22,925 nucleotides of DNA, taken from assembly GCA_001839685.1 (NCBI GenBank), contig MLAK01001169.1:6257-29181 (forward strand), written 5' to 3'. Both the position numbers and the translations under genes were made by a program. This stretch comes from Tritrichomonas foetus (taxonomy: Eukaryota > Parabasalia > Tritrichomonadida > Tritrichomonadidae). Position 1 is the stretch's first letter. Each line of letters starts with the position of its first letter. Below are positions 8,822 to 17,863 of the stretch, in pieces. The notes under the pieces are model-generated. The model was not told the DNA's origin. It ran no database searches and worked only from the letters and a program-made list of their open reading frames with translations.

Positions 8822-9498
8822 GTGTGGAAATGATTAAAGGGACACTGTAAAGCAGTCAAAATTGAGAGAGGTGATCGAAATGAATTTGTGTATTTCTATC
8901 AATGGATTTTGTCAAAAAAGTGTTAACTATTCATAAATAAAAAAGTGACATGTCTTTATTTTCATGGAGTTTTATTTAGGCACGGCCCTAATCCCGTTTA
9001 GAAAATACAATTATGTTAAAAGATATTAAATACTTTACAGATAGACTTTTTGATAAATTATATTATCGTCATCGCACAGAAAACGTTACATGTTTTCTTG
9101 CCTCTAATCAAAAGAAGCCATTTTGTTTTCCTCGTTTGCCATTTCGATCAATGAAATTTTACTCTAATCATATTTGGCAAAAAATAATCTCATATTTACA
9201 CCAATATTTCGATTCCATATAAAATTTTTTTTCAATATCAAGAGATCCATATGTTCAGAAAATCTAATATTGTTTTAACTTTTTGTAAGCTGTTTATCAA
9301 AGTTCACAATTCATACCAAATAAAAATCAAATTTGTTAGAAAATAATATTTATTTCTGTGATTTATTTATCTGAGATCTTTTTGAATACTTTACTCCGAG
9401 TACGTTGAAGGAATAACTATCATCAATTAAACTTATTGAGAAGTGATTCAGACCGTTTTTTAAAATTATAGAAAAAGCTTCCATATTCATCAGAAAAA
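8822..9498. other. Intergenic region between divergent R-SNARE and TCAF-like genes
   Basis: Apart from the R-SNARE promoter at its left end I see no supported gene. A 69-codon ATG frame at 9013-9222 (+) encodes a basic, aromatic-rich peptide with no recognisable family and is probably chance or a relic. A TCATCAG sequence about 10 bases before the 9499 ATG is only a partial match to the Inr consensus. No tRNA-like fold was recognised. Confidence 0.5.
8825..8831 (-). promoter_or_regulatory. Initiator (Inr) element of the R-SNARE gene
   Basis: On the minus strand TCATTTC fits the trichomonad Inr consensus TCAYWWW. Its A (8829) would be the transcription start, giving an untranslated leader of about 8 bases. 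A CCCTTT motif lies just upstream on the same strand. Confidence 0.6.
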
Positions 9499-11682
9499 AT
9501 GGGGTGTGGGTCTTCCACACCATCGAACAAATACAGGCAAGTTAAGCCTGAAAATAACGATCAAAAAGACAAGAAAGACGAACTACACAAGAACGGCCCC
9601 AATATTTCGCTCATTCAATGCTTTGATATAATTGTTAAAAACGTTAAAACAATAGCAGCGCCAAGTAACATGATGCCCATTGTTTGTCTCGCCAAGGAAA
9701 CGTTTCCTGTTGTCACAAGTTTTTTGCATCTTGAAGATTCAACGCCAACTGAAATTCAGCTTCCGATTGTGGCTGGATCACTCAGTGCAAACGGCCGAGT
9801 CGTCTGTTTTTCACAGCTCCAGTTTTTACTCCCCAAATGCATCAGAGTTGGCGACACCAGCGCTTTAATTTCAAATGCGATAAATTGGATAAGCGGCGGC
9901 CAAAACACGATGACGCCGATTTTAGCACTCGGATTTGACAAAGCGACCCAGCAGGCGGTTGTGAGGTCGTTTCAGGATCTCGGCTTTTTTGTTGAAAATG
10001 GAAACTTCAGATCAAATTTCAATACTTACAAAGCTATCGTTATACCTTCAAATATTGATATTTCTGAGCCGGAGGAGTTTCAAAGGCTTTTTGAATATGT
10101 AAACAAACAAGGTGGCGGTTTGGCGGTTTTTTACAATCATTCTGATTATGGAGCATTAGCAATGCCTATAAATAAGCTTTTATGGAAGTTTAATATTTCT
10201 TTTACTTATTGCTTATTAAACGAAGAGTTGGACTCATCAGATAACATCCAAGTACCTCAATCATATACTTATGTTAGAGATTCAAATTTTCTGCCACTTT
10301 TGGCTCGTTTCAAAGCAATTGTGAAACAATCTCATGTTGACACATCTTCACTTGATGATCTTGTCACAACTTTAAGGTATTACATCATGGTTTGTGATGA
10401 AGGTCATGCTGATCAACTTGAAGACATATGTCAATATGCCTGGGAGTTTCTTAATCGTACAAATTATCATTCTGAAAATGGAATCTGTCCAGAAATTACT
10501 CATGGAATTGTTGTTGTTTTACTTCTTGATATATATACTAAACTTCCACAGGATCAAGTTAAGCCAATTCCTGAACATGAGATATTTCCTGGGAAAACCG
10601 GGGAAAATGTCAAAATTGAAGATTTCTCTCTTACAATTAATCTTCAGAATGAAACATGGATATCTACTGGTCTTTGGCTTCCAGCAGGAATGGTTGCAAA
10701 TGTTGAATGCTCAGAGGCGATGCCTGATGTGCACGTCCAAATCGGCTCACATCACGAAAGCCTTCTGACAAAGCCAGGGCCATGGAAAAGATGGCCATCG
10801 ACTGTTTCTGTCTATCCCTTGACTGAAAAGTCAACTAGTGTTGTTACAGCATTCGGTGGAATAGTATATATTGCTGTAAACATCATGGCTGAGCAAGAAC
10901 CTTGTGAAATTTCAATGAACTTTAAAGGATTCTGTAAGCATCCACAATTTAATGTAAATTCGCCAGAAATTTGGGAAGAAACTAAAGATATCGATGTACC
11001 ATGGGGTGAACTTGTTACAGAAAGTGTTATTTTCACTTTACCTACAAGTGATTTACGGCGAATTAATAATTTCGATAAAATTAATCAAGTTTTCAAAATA
11101 ATTGTTGATGGAATCGCTAATTATATGAGTTTTAATCCAGAAAGGCCTTATCGTGTTGTTTTTGATATAGAATTACCTGAGGATTGCCCATCATGTGGAT
11201 ACCCTCTTGTTTTTACTGTTGAAGAAATTCCAGGAATCCTTGAATCTTTTGAAAAACCATCCCCTCAACTTTTTACAGTAGTTACACTTATGACTATCGT
11301 TTCTCTTCGTGAAGATTGCTTTGATCAAATAACTGAAACAGCAATTGCAACAGTAGCAACATCAGTAATCTTTCAAGAACTATATCCTGGATATGATCCA
11401 CTTGAGTTTGGTGGAATTTCTTTACCAACACTTTTTCATGAGCTTTGGGAAATTCACAGCAGATTCGATTCAAATTTAATTCCACAAACTTTGCAGAAAT
11501 TCCAAGATGCCGAGTACCAAGTGTCTGATGTACCTGAAGATATGTGGATTGCATTTGTTAGAGAAATGTGTAGAATTGGAAAAAGAGACTTCACAAAATT
11601 ACTCGAGCGATCAAGGCCTATTCCACTCAATATTTCAATTTCATTGCAGGGCCTTCCACCCTATCAATATATTGGTTGTTAA
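9499..11682 (+). CDS. N-acylated M60 peptidase-like / TCAF-family protein with degenerate HExxH
   Basis: The 727-residue protein starts MGCGSS, a classic signal for myristoylation on Gly2 with palmitoylation on Cys3, so it is likely bound to the inner face of membranes. Residues about 36-300 resemble the N-terminal GATase1-like half of TRPM8 channel-associated factors (repeated INWISGGQ, GGGLAVFYN strands). Residues about 385-660 carry M60/TCAF hallmarks: STGLWLPAGMVANVE, PWGELVTESVIFTLPTSDLR, YRVVFDIELP and SCGYPLVF, the last corresponding to the usual HSGYPI. At the expected zinc site the sequence is FHELWEIH (His647, Glu648), so the fifth position of HExxH is Glu651 instead of His. Unless His653 substitutes, it should be inactive as a protease. 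A regulatory or scaffolding role at membranes is inferred. The 5' part is much more GC-rich than the rest. Confidence 0.8.
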   Translation: MGCGSSTPSNKYRQVKPENNDQKDKKDELHKNGPNISLIQCFDIIVKNVKTIAAPSNMMPIVCLAKETFPVVTSFLHLEDSTPTEIQLPIVAGSLSANGRVVCFSQLQFLLPKCIRVGDTSALISNAINWISGGQNTMTPILALGFDKATQQAVVRSFQDLGFFVENGNFRSNFNTYKAIVIPSNIDISEPEEFQRLFEYVNKQGGGLAVFYNHSDYGALAMPINKLLWKFNISFTYCLLNEELDSSDNIQVPQSYTYVRDSNFLPLLARFKAIVKQSHVDTSSLDDLVTTLRYYIMVCDEGHADQLEDICQYAWEFLNRTNYHSENGICPEITHGIVVVLLLDIYTKLPQDQVKPIPEHEIFPGKTGENVKIEDFSLTINLQNETWISTGLWLPAGMVANVECSEAMPDVHVQIGSHHESLLTKPGPWKRWPSTVSVYPLTEKSTSVVTAFGGIVYIAVNIMAEQEPCEISMNFKGFCKHPQFNVNSPEIWEETKDIDVPWGELVTESVIFTLPTSDLRRINNFDKINQVFKIIVDGIANYMSFNPERPYRVVFDIELPEDCPSCGYPLVFTVEEIPGILESFEKPSPQLFTVVTLMTIVSLREDCFDQITETAIATVATSVIFQELYPGYDPLEFGGISLPTLFHELWEIHSRFDSNLIPQTLQKFQDAEYQVSDVPEDMWIAFVREMCRIGKRDFTKLLERSRPIPLNISISLQGLPPYQYIGC

Positions 11683-11980
11683 TATAATTTGTTATTATAT
11701 AAAAAATTAATTATGATTCTTACTTATTCTGAATTTTTATTATCTTTTTATGAAGAGTCATGATTTTCTGTTTGACCTATAACGAATATGGCCATATATC
11801 ATCCCATGATTAAAATATCAACGGCAAAATTTTAAGATTCCTGATAATAGAAAGGGTAAATATAACTAACATATATCTAAATATATATAAATTGGAAGAA
11901 ACAATTGCAAGAAGTAGAATGAAATGATAAAAAAGAGTATGTCTAAAGTAATATATTTAATAAAAACAAAGAAAATAAGT
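11683..11980. other. Gap between convergent genes
   Basis: AT-rich spacer between the 3' ends of the TCAF-like and Sec24 genes. It holds a short AT microsatellite-like run (11866-11890) and a purine-rich stretch (about 11890-11945) on the + strand. No gene is supported. The stop codon of Sec24 is followed by A (TAAA), which can serve as a trichomonad UAAA polyadenylation signal. Confidence 0.5.
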
Positions 11981-14116
11981 TTAAAATCCTTGAAGAATAA
12001 AGCTTTGAAGTTTCCCCAAAAATTGAGTGTATGCAGGAAGCCCCATTGTTTGATCTTCAATTAATCTGTTTAAGAAGCTTTGATGTCCAATTCCATTATC
12101 TAAACATAATTTCACACTCTTTTTCACCAAACTGAACAATTTAATTGATTCTTCTGTTTCATTTTGTTGAAAATTCATTTCACTTATTTCATAAAATTCA
12201 TTGCATTTAAACAAAGTTTGCAATAAATGTTGTGAAATCTTCTTTCCTACCCAAATCCAAGTTGAAAACCCATCATAAAGCATATAAATTCGAGTTGAAT
12301 CAAGCATAATTTTCTGTAATGGATAGTTGTTTAGTTCACCATTTTCCATCAAATAAACAGTCAAATCCGTGAGTGTTGGATAGCAAATTTGCCAAAGATA
12401 GTCGAGATTTGCCTTTTCCATTTGTTCAAGTAAAAAAATTCTTTCATTACTCAATATTCCATATGAAAAAGGAGAAGATTTTATGGCACCTAAACAATAT
12501 AAAGGAAGAAGAGATATTTGATCAGGTAAAACAAGTTCATTTGTATTCATTTTCTTCAGAGATACGTGATTTCGATAACCACGAAACATTGGAGAAAGAT
12601 TTTCTAAAGCAATTTTCACTAAATCTTTATCTTTTATGTCTTTTTGTTTATAAAACTCAGTAAAAAATTTAATGACAATATGTTTAAGAAGAGCTTTTTG
12701 ATTCAAGTTATTGAAAATTCCACGCATGTCGTCTGTTGATGTGATGAATTTGGAAAAAACTCGTGTTACAGTTTCACCATTGAATTTTCTGTAAGTTATG
12801 ATAACTTGAAAAGGAAAAATTTTTTCACCAATTTCAGTCATTTCGAACATAATGGTTTTACACCAACTTGAATTCATGGAAAAATATACATTGTTGGCTT
12901 TAGAATTAAATTTGACCATTCCATCACTCTTTAAATTTCGTGGAAAAATTATTTTTACAAAAGCAACAAAAGAATTCAAAAGATCTTTCAGTAATTCTCC
13001 AATTTTTCCATTTTGTGGATCATTTTCATTATTCTCAATATCATTAGAATATGAAGTTTTTTCATCCATTATATTGTTTAGATTAGTCTGATTATTTATA
13101 TTATTTTGATTATTTAGATTAGTCTGATTGTATCTGTTGTTGTTATTATTGTCATTTGATTGGCTATTTAGTTGAAATTGTGTATTATTCATTACCAAAA
13201 ATCTAGATTTCATTGGGCTACAAAATTTGTGAAGCGCAACAAGATCAATTAACCCGGACGAAGGCAAATTCACCAAAATATCAACTCGAGCATATAAATC
13301 CATATATCTTTTCTGTAAAGAACTCCAATCAGGATTAAAGTTGATTGAATTTGGTCTTAACAGCTCAAGTTTTGTTTCATTATGGAAAAATTCAAGCGGT
13401 TTTGACGCCAGAATCAAAACGACTCTTCCGTGCTCACCAACAATGTTTAAAGCATGCATTAAAATTGTCTTTAATTCAGTTTGTACATCTCTTGGTGCTC
13501 GAAGTAAATTGGTGACAGAATTTGGTCTTTTTTGGTGAAAAACACTCGGTGGCAAAAAAATTCCATCATTTTTAGAAAATTGCTCGAAATCTTTCGATTC
13601 ACTTGTTGGAAATACAAAAAGTTTTTGCGATGGTGCTAAAAATGTTAATGAAGCATTAAATGAAGCAATAAGGAAATTTGTGAGGCTTTGTGGAATCGCT
13701 TTTGGCAGATTTTTTAAAACTGCTTCAAAAAAACCGCTGATTCGGGACATATTTGATCCATCAATCAAAATAAGGGTTTTTGAATGATTCTGCAACTGTA
13801 TTTGTGAAGGAGGTGGAGAAGGTGAAGTGTTCCATTCAACATATGATGGAGTTGATTCATAATCAATTATTTTGGACTGTGTTTGGCAAAAAGGACACGT
13901 CATAAATGTAGGAGTTCGATTTTCTGTTGGCAGCGATTGAAATAAATATGAATTGCAGTTTTCGCAGATATTTAATTTTTTTGGCGTGATCTTTGCTTTT
14001 GGATTAAAAGGAAAAAGTGATAGCGATAAAGGTATATGAATCAAGTCTTGCCTGTCTGGAGCTCGTGGGAAAAGTGAAGCGGAAAATGCAAATGATTCCT
14101 TGTTATCATCATTCAT
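11981..14116 (-). CDS. Sec24-like COPII coat subunit
   Basis: The 711-residue protein shows the Sec23/Sec24 layout. A zinc finger (Cys51, Cys54, Cys74, Cys77: CENC…CPFC) is followed by a trunk (vWA-like) domain starting TLILIDGSNM (about 114-310). A beta-sandwich and helical region spans about 371-560, including the Sec24-typical LLPLYCLGAIKSSPF (536-550). A gelsolin-like domain follows, with RIYMLYDGFSTWIWVG (609-624). The end, EDQTMGLPAYTQFLGKLQS, matches the Sec24 type of C-terminus. It would select cargo for ER exit in complex with Sec23. Two oddities: the long disordered N-terminal extension of most Sec24 proteins is reduced to about 50 residues, and an Asn-rich insertion (about 312-369, bases 13010-13183) separates trunk and beta-sandwich. 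The start is fixed by a TGA four codons upstream. The first part of the gene is much richer in GC than the rest. Confidence 0.85.
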   Translation of the reverse strand: MNDDNKESFAFSASLFPRAPDRQDLIHIPLSLSLFPFNPKAKITPKKLNICENCNSYLFQSLPTENRTPTFMTCPFCQTQSKIIDYESTPSYVEWNTSPSPPPSQIQLQNHSKTLILIDGSNMSRISGFFEAVLKNLPKAIPQSLTNFLIASFNASLTFLAPSQKLFVFPTSESKDFEQFSKNDGIFLPPSVFHQKRPNSVTNLLRAPRDVQTELKTILMHALNIVGEHGRVVLILASKPLEFFHNETKLELLRPNSINFNPDWSSLQKRYMDLYARVDILVNLPSSGLIDLVALHKFCSPMKSRFLVMNNTQFQLNSQSNDNNNNNRYNQTNLNNQNNINNQTNLNNIMDEKTSYSNDIENNENDPQNGKIGELLKDLLNSFVAFVKIIFPRNLKSDGMVKFNSKANNVYFSMNSSWCKTIMFEMTEIGEKIFPFQVIITYRKFNGETVTRVFSKFITSTDDMRGIFNNLNQKALLKHIVIKFFTEFYKQKDIKDKDLVKIALENLSPMFRGYRNHVSLKKMNTNELVLPDQISLLPLYCLGAIKSSPFSYGILSNERIFLLEQMEKANLDYLWQICYPTLTDLTVYLMENGELNNYPLQKIMLDSTRIYMLYDGFSTWIWVGKKISQHLLQTLFKCNEFYEISEMNFQQNETEESIKLFSLVKKSVKLCLDNGIGHQSFLNRLIEDQTMGLPAYTQFLGKLQSFILQGF
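13010..13183 (-). repeat. Asn-rich low-complexity insertion in Sec24
   Basis: The bases encode a run dominated by Asn, Gln and Ser, built on an imperfect nine-base-like AAT/CAA pattern (for example NNQTNLNN occurring twice with NNQNNINN between). This is typical of slippage-driven growth of AAT/AAC codons and probably forms a flexible loop between domains. Confidence 0.7.
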
Positions 14117-14599
14117 GATTTCATATCACATGTCATTCACTTTCTCATTTTGATCCTTTCTTAATTGTGGTCTGTAAAGCATATATAGTTCCTCAAATCA
14201 TTAATATATTATATTTCTGTTAATAAAATTTGTTTTGGAGGCAAATAATTTTTCCTCAAAATTGATTTCATTCTTTTTTCCTCAAAGAAAGTCGACAAAT
14301 ATATGTTTCACTCATAAAATATATGTCCAAACATAGCTTAACAATAGAGAAGTTATATCAACACGCCAAGCTTCGAATCAAAGATAGTGTTATCGTTGAG
14401 GTTAAATTTGACCTTGCATAAACTGTTGAAGTAAACAATTTTTTGTTTATGTGATTGATTTCAAACTTTTTCTAAATCAGATTTTCAAATTTGAATCCAC
14501 TTTATGTACCTCGCTGAATTAACTCAATACATTCAATGTGTAAATCTCTTTTTATTCGTTCAATTTTTTCTTGTCTCTCAAACCGCGCCAATATCAGAT
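14117..14599. promoter_or_regulatory. Divergent intergenic region between Sec24 and the coiled-coil gene
   Basis: AT-rich spacer that must hold both promoters. No good Inr-like box is seen near either start. A 16-bp near-palindrome, aggttaaatttgacct (14399-14414, one G-T pair off perfect), is a possible protein-binding site. Its right end (14504-14599) is an in-frame upstream extension of the following gene, described there. Confidence 0.4.
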
Positions 14600-15565
14600 A
14601 TGTCAACACCAGGAATTCGAATTCGCCACCGACACAACAACATCCCAAAAGCTCCATGCGTTGAAACCGACAATGTCCACGAAATTGTTCAAATGCTGAT
14701 TGACGGACTTTCACTCGATATGATTCCCCCCGAAATCCATCCAAAATTAATTGTACCGCTCTCTGCAAAGAAGACAGAAGTTCTCGTTGCCGGAAAAATT
14801 GAATTAGCCAGAAAAATTCAGTCAATTATTCGACAATTAAATATTACCTTCGTTAAGCCCGATCCGATCGATGTCAAAAACATTGTCAAGCCAACAACAG
14901 ATTCGCTAACAATGTCCTATCTATCCCGCAGCTTAGGCACGAACAAACTGCCTCTCATTTCGACAATGAAATATCAAGACAATGATGAAGAAAGAAGGCT
15001 CAAATATCGGGCTGATGTGAAGTCAAGTGAAGAATATTGGAAACATGAGGTCAAACATTTCAATGAATTAAGAAATGAAGAATTGGAAAAATTAAATTCT
15101 CAGCATGAAGGTGTAATGAAAAAGTTGATGAGTCGGCCTACAACCAGGCATGCAACAAGACCTTCGTCGGCATCACTTTCTCTCAAAGAAAAAGAGAAAC
15201 TTCTAATTTCTAAGAAAAAGTTTGATGCTGCAAAAACTGTCAGAGAACGAGCTGAAAACGTCGAATTCATTGAAATGCAAGAAGCAATACAGAGAGAAGA
15301 AAGAAACTTAAAACGAAAAGCAGAATTATTAAGAAATAAACAAGATTTCGAAAAATTAACACTAGAAAGAACCTGGGATGCAAAATGGAAAGATTTGAGA
15401 AGTGAAATGATTAATGAATATTCGAATAAAGATACTCAATTGAGGACACTTCGGCCTGCATCTCAAAATGCATCTAGAAATCTGCCTATAATGAGTAGAA
15501 CGATGCCTGTTGGGAAATTAAAGTTTCAGAGCCTTTTAAATGATAGATTGAATTATTATTTTTAG
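14600..15565 (+). CDS. Coiled-coil protein of unknown function
   Basis: The 321-residue protein starts MSTPGIRIRHRHNN. Its first 100 residues contain LIDGLSLDMIPPEIHPKL followed by a helical EVLVAGKIELARKIQSIIRQ, a pattern I associate with abundant trichomonad coiled-coil proteins. Residues about 130-290 are rich in Lys, Glu and Arg with long predicted helices (REERNLKRKAELLRNKQDF), so a coiled coil is likely. No enzyme motif is visible; a cytoskeletal or scaffold role is only a guess. The frame is open upstream to an ATG at 14504, which would add 32 residues with a hydrophobic stretch (LFLFVQFFLV). I prefer the internal start because a signal peptide does not fit a charged coiled-coil protein. 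The gene is GC-richer at its 5' end than at its 3' end. Confidence 0.65.
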   Translation: MSTPGIRIRHRHNNIPKAPCVETDNVHEIVQMLIDGLSLDMIPPEIHPKLIVPLSAKKTEVLVAGKIELARKIQSIIRQLNITFVKPDPIDVKNIVKPTTDSLTMSYLSRSLGTNKLPLISTMKYQDNDEERRLKYRADVKSSEEYWKHEVKHFNELRNEELEKLNSQHEGVMKKLMSRPTTRHATRPSSASLSLKEKEKLLISKKKFDAAKTVRERAENVEFIEMQEAIQREERNLKRKAELLRNKQDFEKLTLERTWDAKWKDLRSEMINEYSNKDTQLRTLRPASQNASRNLPIMSRTMPVGKLKFQSLLNDRLNYYF

Positions 15566-15894
15566 TAATTTGTAAAGATAGAATGTGGTGTATGGCAAAT
15601 TTGGAATTATTTATGATGTTCTGACAATGTTGAAGCATTAATAACAAATGGATATAGAGTCAACTGGTCTTTGTGTTTAAATGAAACTATAAATAAAAAG
15701 ACATTGTTCGCATGATGATAACAAAAGTTATTTACCAAATTAAAAGCGATGATTCCATAAATTCTACATGCAAGCATTACATAATTGTCAGATCTATTTC
15801 ATTTAAAGAAAAATATGGAAACTCCTTTTTGAAGAAAGATCACATGTTTCAGTTAATATAAATATTTAATTAATACACAATTCCGTTTCATGAA
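15566..15894. other. Gap between convergent genes
   Basis: AT-rich spacer of about 330 bases separating the 3' ends of the coiled-coil gene (+) and the PH-kinase gene (-). No gene, repeat or RNA feature is recognised. Confidence 0.5.
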
Positions 15895-17238
15895 TTATAA
15901 CATGTCAATTACAGATTCATCATTATTGTTGCATGTGAAATTTACAAATGCATTTTGGGCATCAATTGGAACAAGATTGGGATCTTCAAATGATACTCCT
16001 GGTGTTTCTGCTGTAAACTGGGGATCAAAATGTGATGTATCCGTTGGATTTTCAACAGGAGGAATCCAGCTAGGCCGAATATCTTTTCGTAATACTTTAT
16101 CCCAGTCAATTTCACAAAAGAAAGGATGAACTTTAATTTCGTTGGCACCAATTGGTCCTGATCCAAGTCTTTTCTTTGGATCTTTTTCTAAGAGTTTCCT
16201 CAAAAGATCTATTGCATCATTGCTTAAGAACTTTGGGAAATCTAATGGATTAAATAAGATCGCCATATACATTTTCTTAGAATTTTGATCATAAAATGGT
16301 GGACTCCCTGTTAGCATTTCATATATTAATGCTCCTAAACTCCACCAATCAACAGATCTATTATATGGTTGTTGCTTAAATACTTCTGGTGCTAAATATT
16401 CTGGTGTTCCGCAAAATGAAGAAGTTGTATTTGATGAACTTTTCATATTTCCTTTGGCAAATCCAAAATCAGTGATTTTTAAATGACCATCTATATCTAC
16501 AAGTATATTTTCTGGTTTTATATCTCTATAAATAAAACCTTTCTTATGAAGGTGATCAATTCCTAATAAAATTTCTGCGGCATATAATTGTGTCCTTTTT
16601 TCACTAAATCTCCCTTCTTCTTTAAGTCTATGGAATAGTTCTCCTCCAGGCACATAATCTAGAATGAGAAATATTTTTGCTTCAGTTTGAAAACAAAAAT
16701 AAGCATGAACAAGAAATGGATTTTTGCTTTTCATTAATATTTCTTTTTCCACAAGAACATTCTCGATGTTATTTTCTTCTGATAGTTTTCTTTTACTCAT
16801 TGATTTCATTGCATATAATTTTCCATCGCCCATAAATCTCACTAAAGATACTTTTCCATATGTCCCTCTTCCTATCACTTTAATAATTTCAAAATCATTG
16901 ACATTTACTTTTTTGGCATCGGTATCTTGAGTTTGTTTTTCACTGTCTGGAATTGCATCAGTTAATAAATTTGTCCATTTAACAAAATCATCTGTTGTTT
17001 CTGCTGCAAATAAAAATGATTTGATTTTAAGTTGAATTTTAAAGCAGTATGGTTTGTGAATGTCATTTACTGTAAGAATTCGACAAGGTTTCACTAATTC
17101 GATTCGACATAATTCGGGCGAACCTTTATCTGAAAATTCCCTCAAGGAATGACCTGCTAATTCATAATATTGTCTTTTCCAGTTCTTTAAAATTCCACTT
17201 TGTCGCAACAGATAACCTTTGAATGATGTACTGCTCAT
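15895..17238 (-). CDS. PH-domain AGC-family Ser/Thr kinase (Akt/RAC-like)
   Basis: The 447-residue protein combines an N-terminal PH domain (about 4-98; KGYLLRQSG…KNWKRQYYEL, the basic pattern of phosphoinositide-binding PH domains) with a complete AGC kinase domain (about 116-374). Key residues are the GRGTYGKV glycine loop (123-130), Lys145, Glu164, YRDIKPEN with Asp239 (237-244), and DFG Asp257. Activation-loop SSFCGTPEYLAPE has Ser274 in the position of Akt Thr308. The C-terminal tail keeps a turn-motif-like TP (412-413) and a hydrophobic motif FVNFTC (431-436), where Thr435 could be the regulatory site but the usual following Tyr/Phe is Cys. Expected role: growth or membrane-lipid signalling downstream of PI3-kinase and PDK1. 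An Inr-like box 6 bases upstream supports the start. Confidence 0.92.
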   Translation of the reverse strand: MSSTSFKGYLLRQSGILKNWKRQYYELAGHSLREFSDKGSPELCRIELVKPCRILTVNDIHKPYCFKIQLKIKSFLFAAETTDDFVKWTNLLTDAIPDSEKQTQDTDAKKVNVNDFEIIKVIGRGTYGKVSLVRFMGDGKLYAMKSMSKRKLSEENNIENVLVEKEILMKSKNPFLVHAYFCFQTEAKIFLILDYVPGGELFHRLKEEGRFSEKRTQLYAAEILLGIDHLHKKGFIYRDIKPENILVDIDGHLKITDFGFAKGNMKSSSNTTSSFCGTPEYLAPEVFKQQPYNRSVDWWSLGALIYEMLTGSPPFYDQNSKKMYMAILFNPLDFPKFLSNDAIDLLRKLLEKDPKKRLGSGPIGANEIKVHPFFCEIDWDKVLRKDIRPSWIPPVENPTDTSHFDPQFTAETPGVSFEDPNLVPIDAQNAFVNFTCNNNDESVIDML

Positions 17239-17239
17239 C

Positions 17240-17246
17240 TTTGTGA
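17240..17246 (-). promoter_or_regulatory. Initiator (Inr) element of the PH-kinase gene
   Basis: TCACAAA on the minus strand fits TCAYWWW. With its A at 17244 as transcription start, the leader would be about 6 bases, as is typical of trichomonad mRNAs. Confidence 0.6.
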
Positions 17247-17863
17247 AATGTCATTTTCTTTCACAAATGCTGATCTGTTTATCTAAAAAAGTGAATATTT
17301 GATTTTGTTAATTCCTCAAATTTGAATGCCTCAGAAACAATCAACTCGGAATATTTTGACAGTTCGTTATCAAACATCTTTTTTTCATCATGTTTTCCAA
17401 ACCTAGGATGAGTATTCAGTGAATATATAGGTCATTTGTTTCTATAGAAATCAAACATACATTTTTTTTCAAAGATCAAATCAAAGAATAAAAGTTTGAG
17501 TCTCGTGTTTCGACGAAGTTGGCCTTTTTATTTAACTTTATCAATATCACATATCAACTACTGGTAATAATTCATGCCATTATAATTTCTTGAATCTTTT
17601 CTTGATTAATTTAATGACAATTGGTATAGAGAAATCTCGTATTAAATTGGAATATCTTGTGAAGTCATTTTATATGAATCAAATAAATGACTTCTGATGC
17701 ATATGAAGTAAATGTTCAATTGCACATCAAATTTGAATAAAATCATGAACTTTTTAATATACTATTTGGTCCCATAGAATTAATCAGAAAAAAGAAAAAA
17801 AGAATTGAGAAATACTCGAAAAAATGGAAATTCAATAGTTTACATCCTTGAATCTGGCCAGAA
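17247..17863. other. Intergenic region between divergent PH-kinase and NTPDase genes
   Basis: More than 600 bases of AT-rich sequence with no supported gene. It must contain the NTPDase promoter, but I see no good Inr-like box within about 60 bases of the 17864 ATG. No tRNA or repeat is recognised. Confidence 0.45.

Noticed and set aside
9013..9222. 69-codon + strand frame as a gene
   Set aside because: No family, no promoter signal and composition as expected from AT-rich intergenic DNA.
11855..11880. ACTAAC in the TCAF/Sec24 gap as an intron signal
   Set aside because: There is no AG acceptor at the right spacing and no coding sequence on either side in the required orientation.
14504..14599. 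Signal peptide for the coiled-coil protein using the ATG at 14504
   Set aside because: The hydrophobic stretch would sit on a charged coiled-coil protein with no secreted features; the internal ATG at 14600 is a better start. Not excluded.
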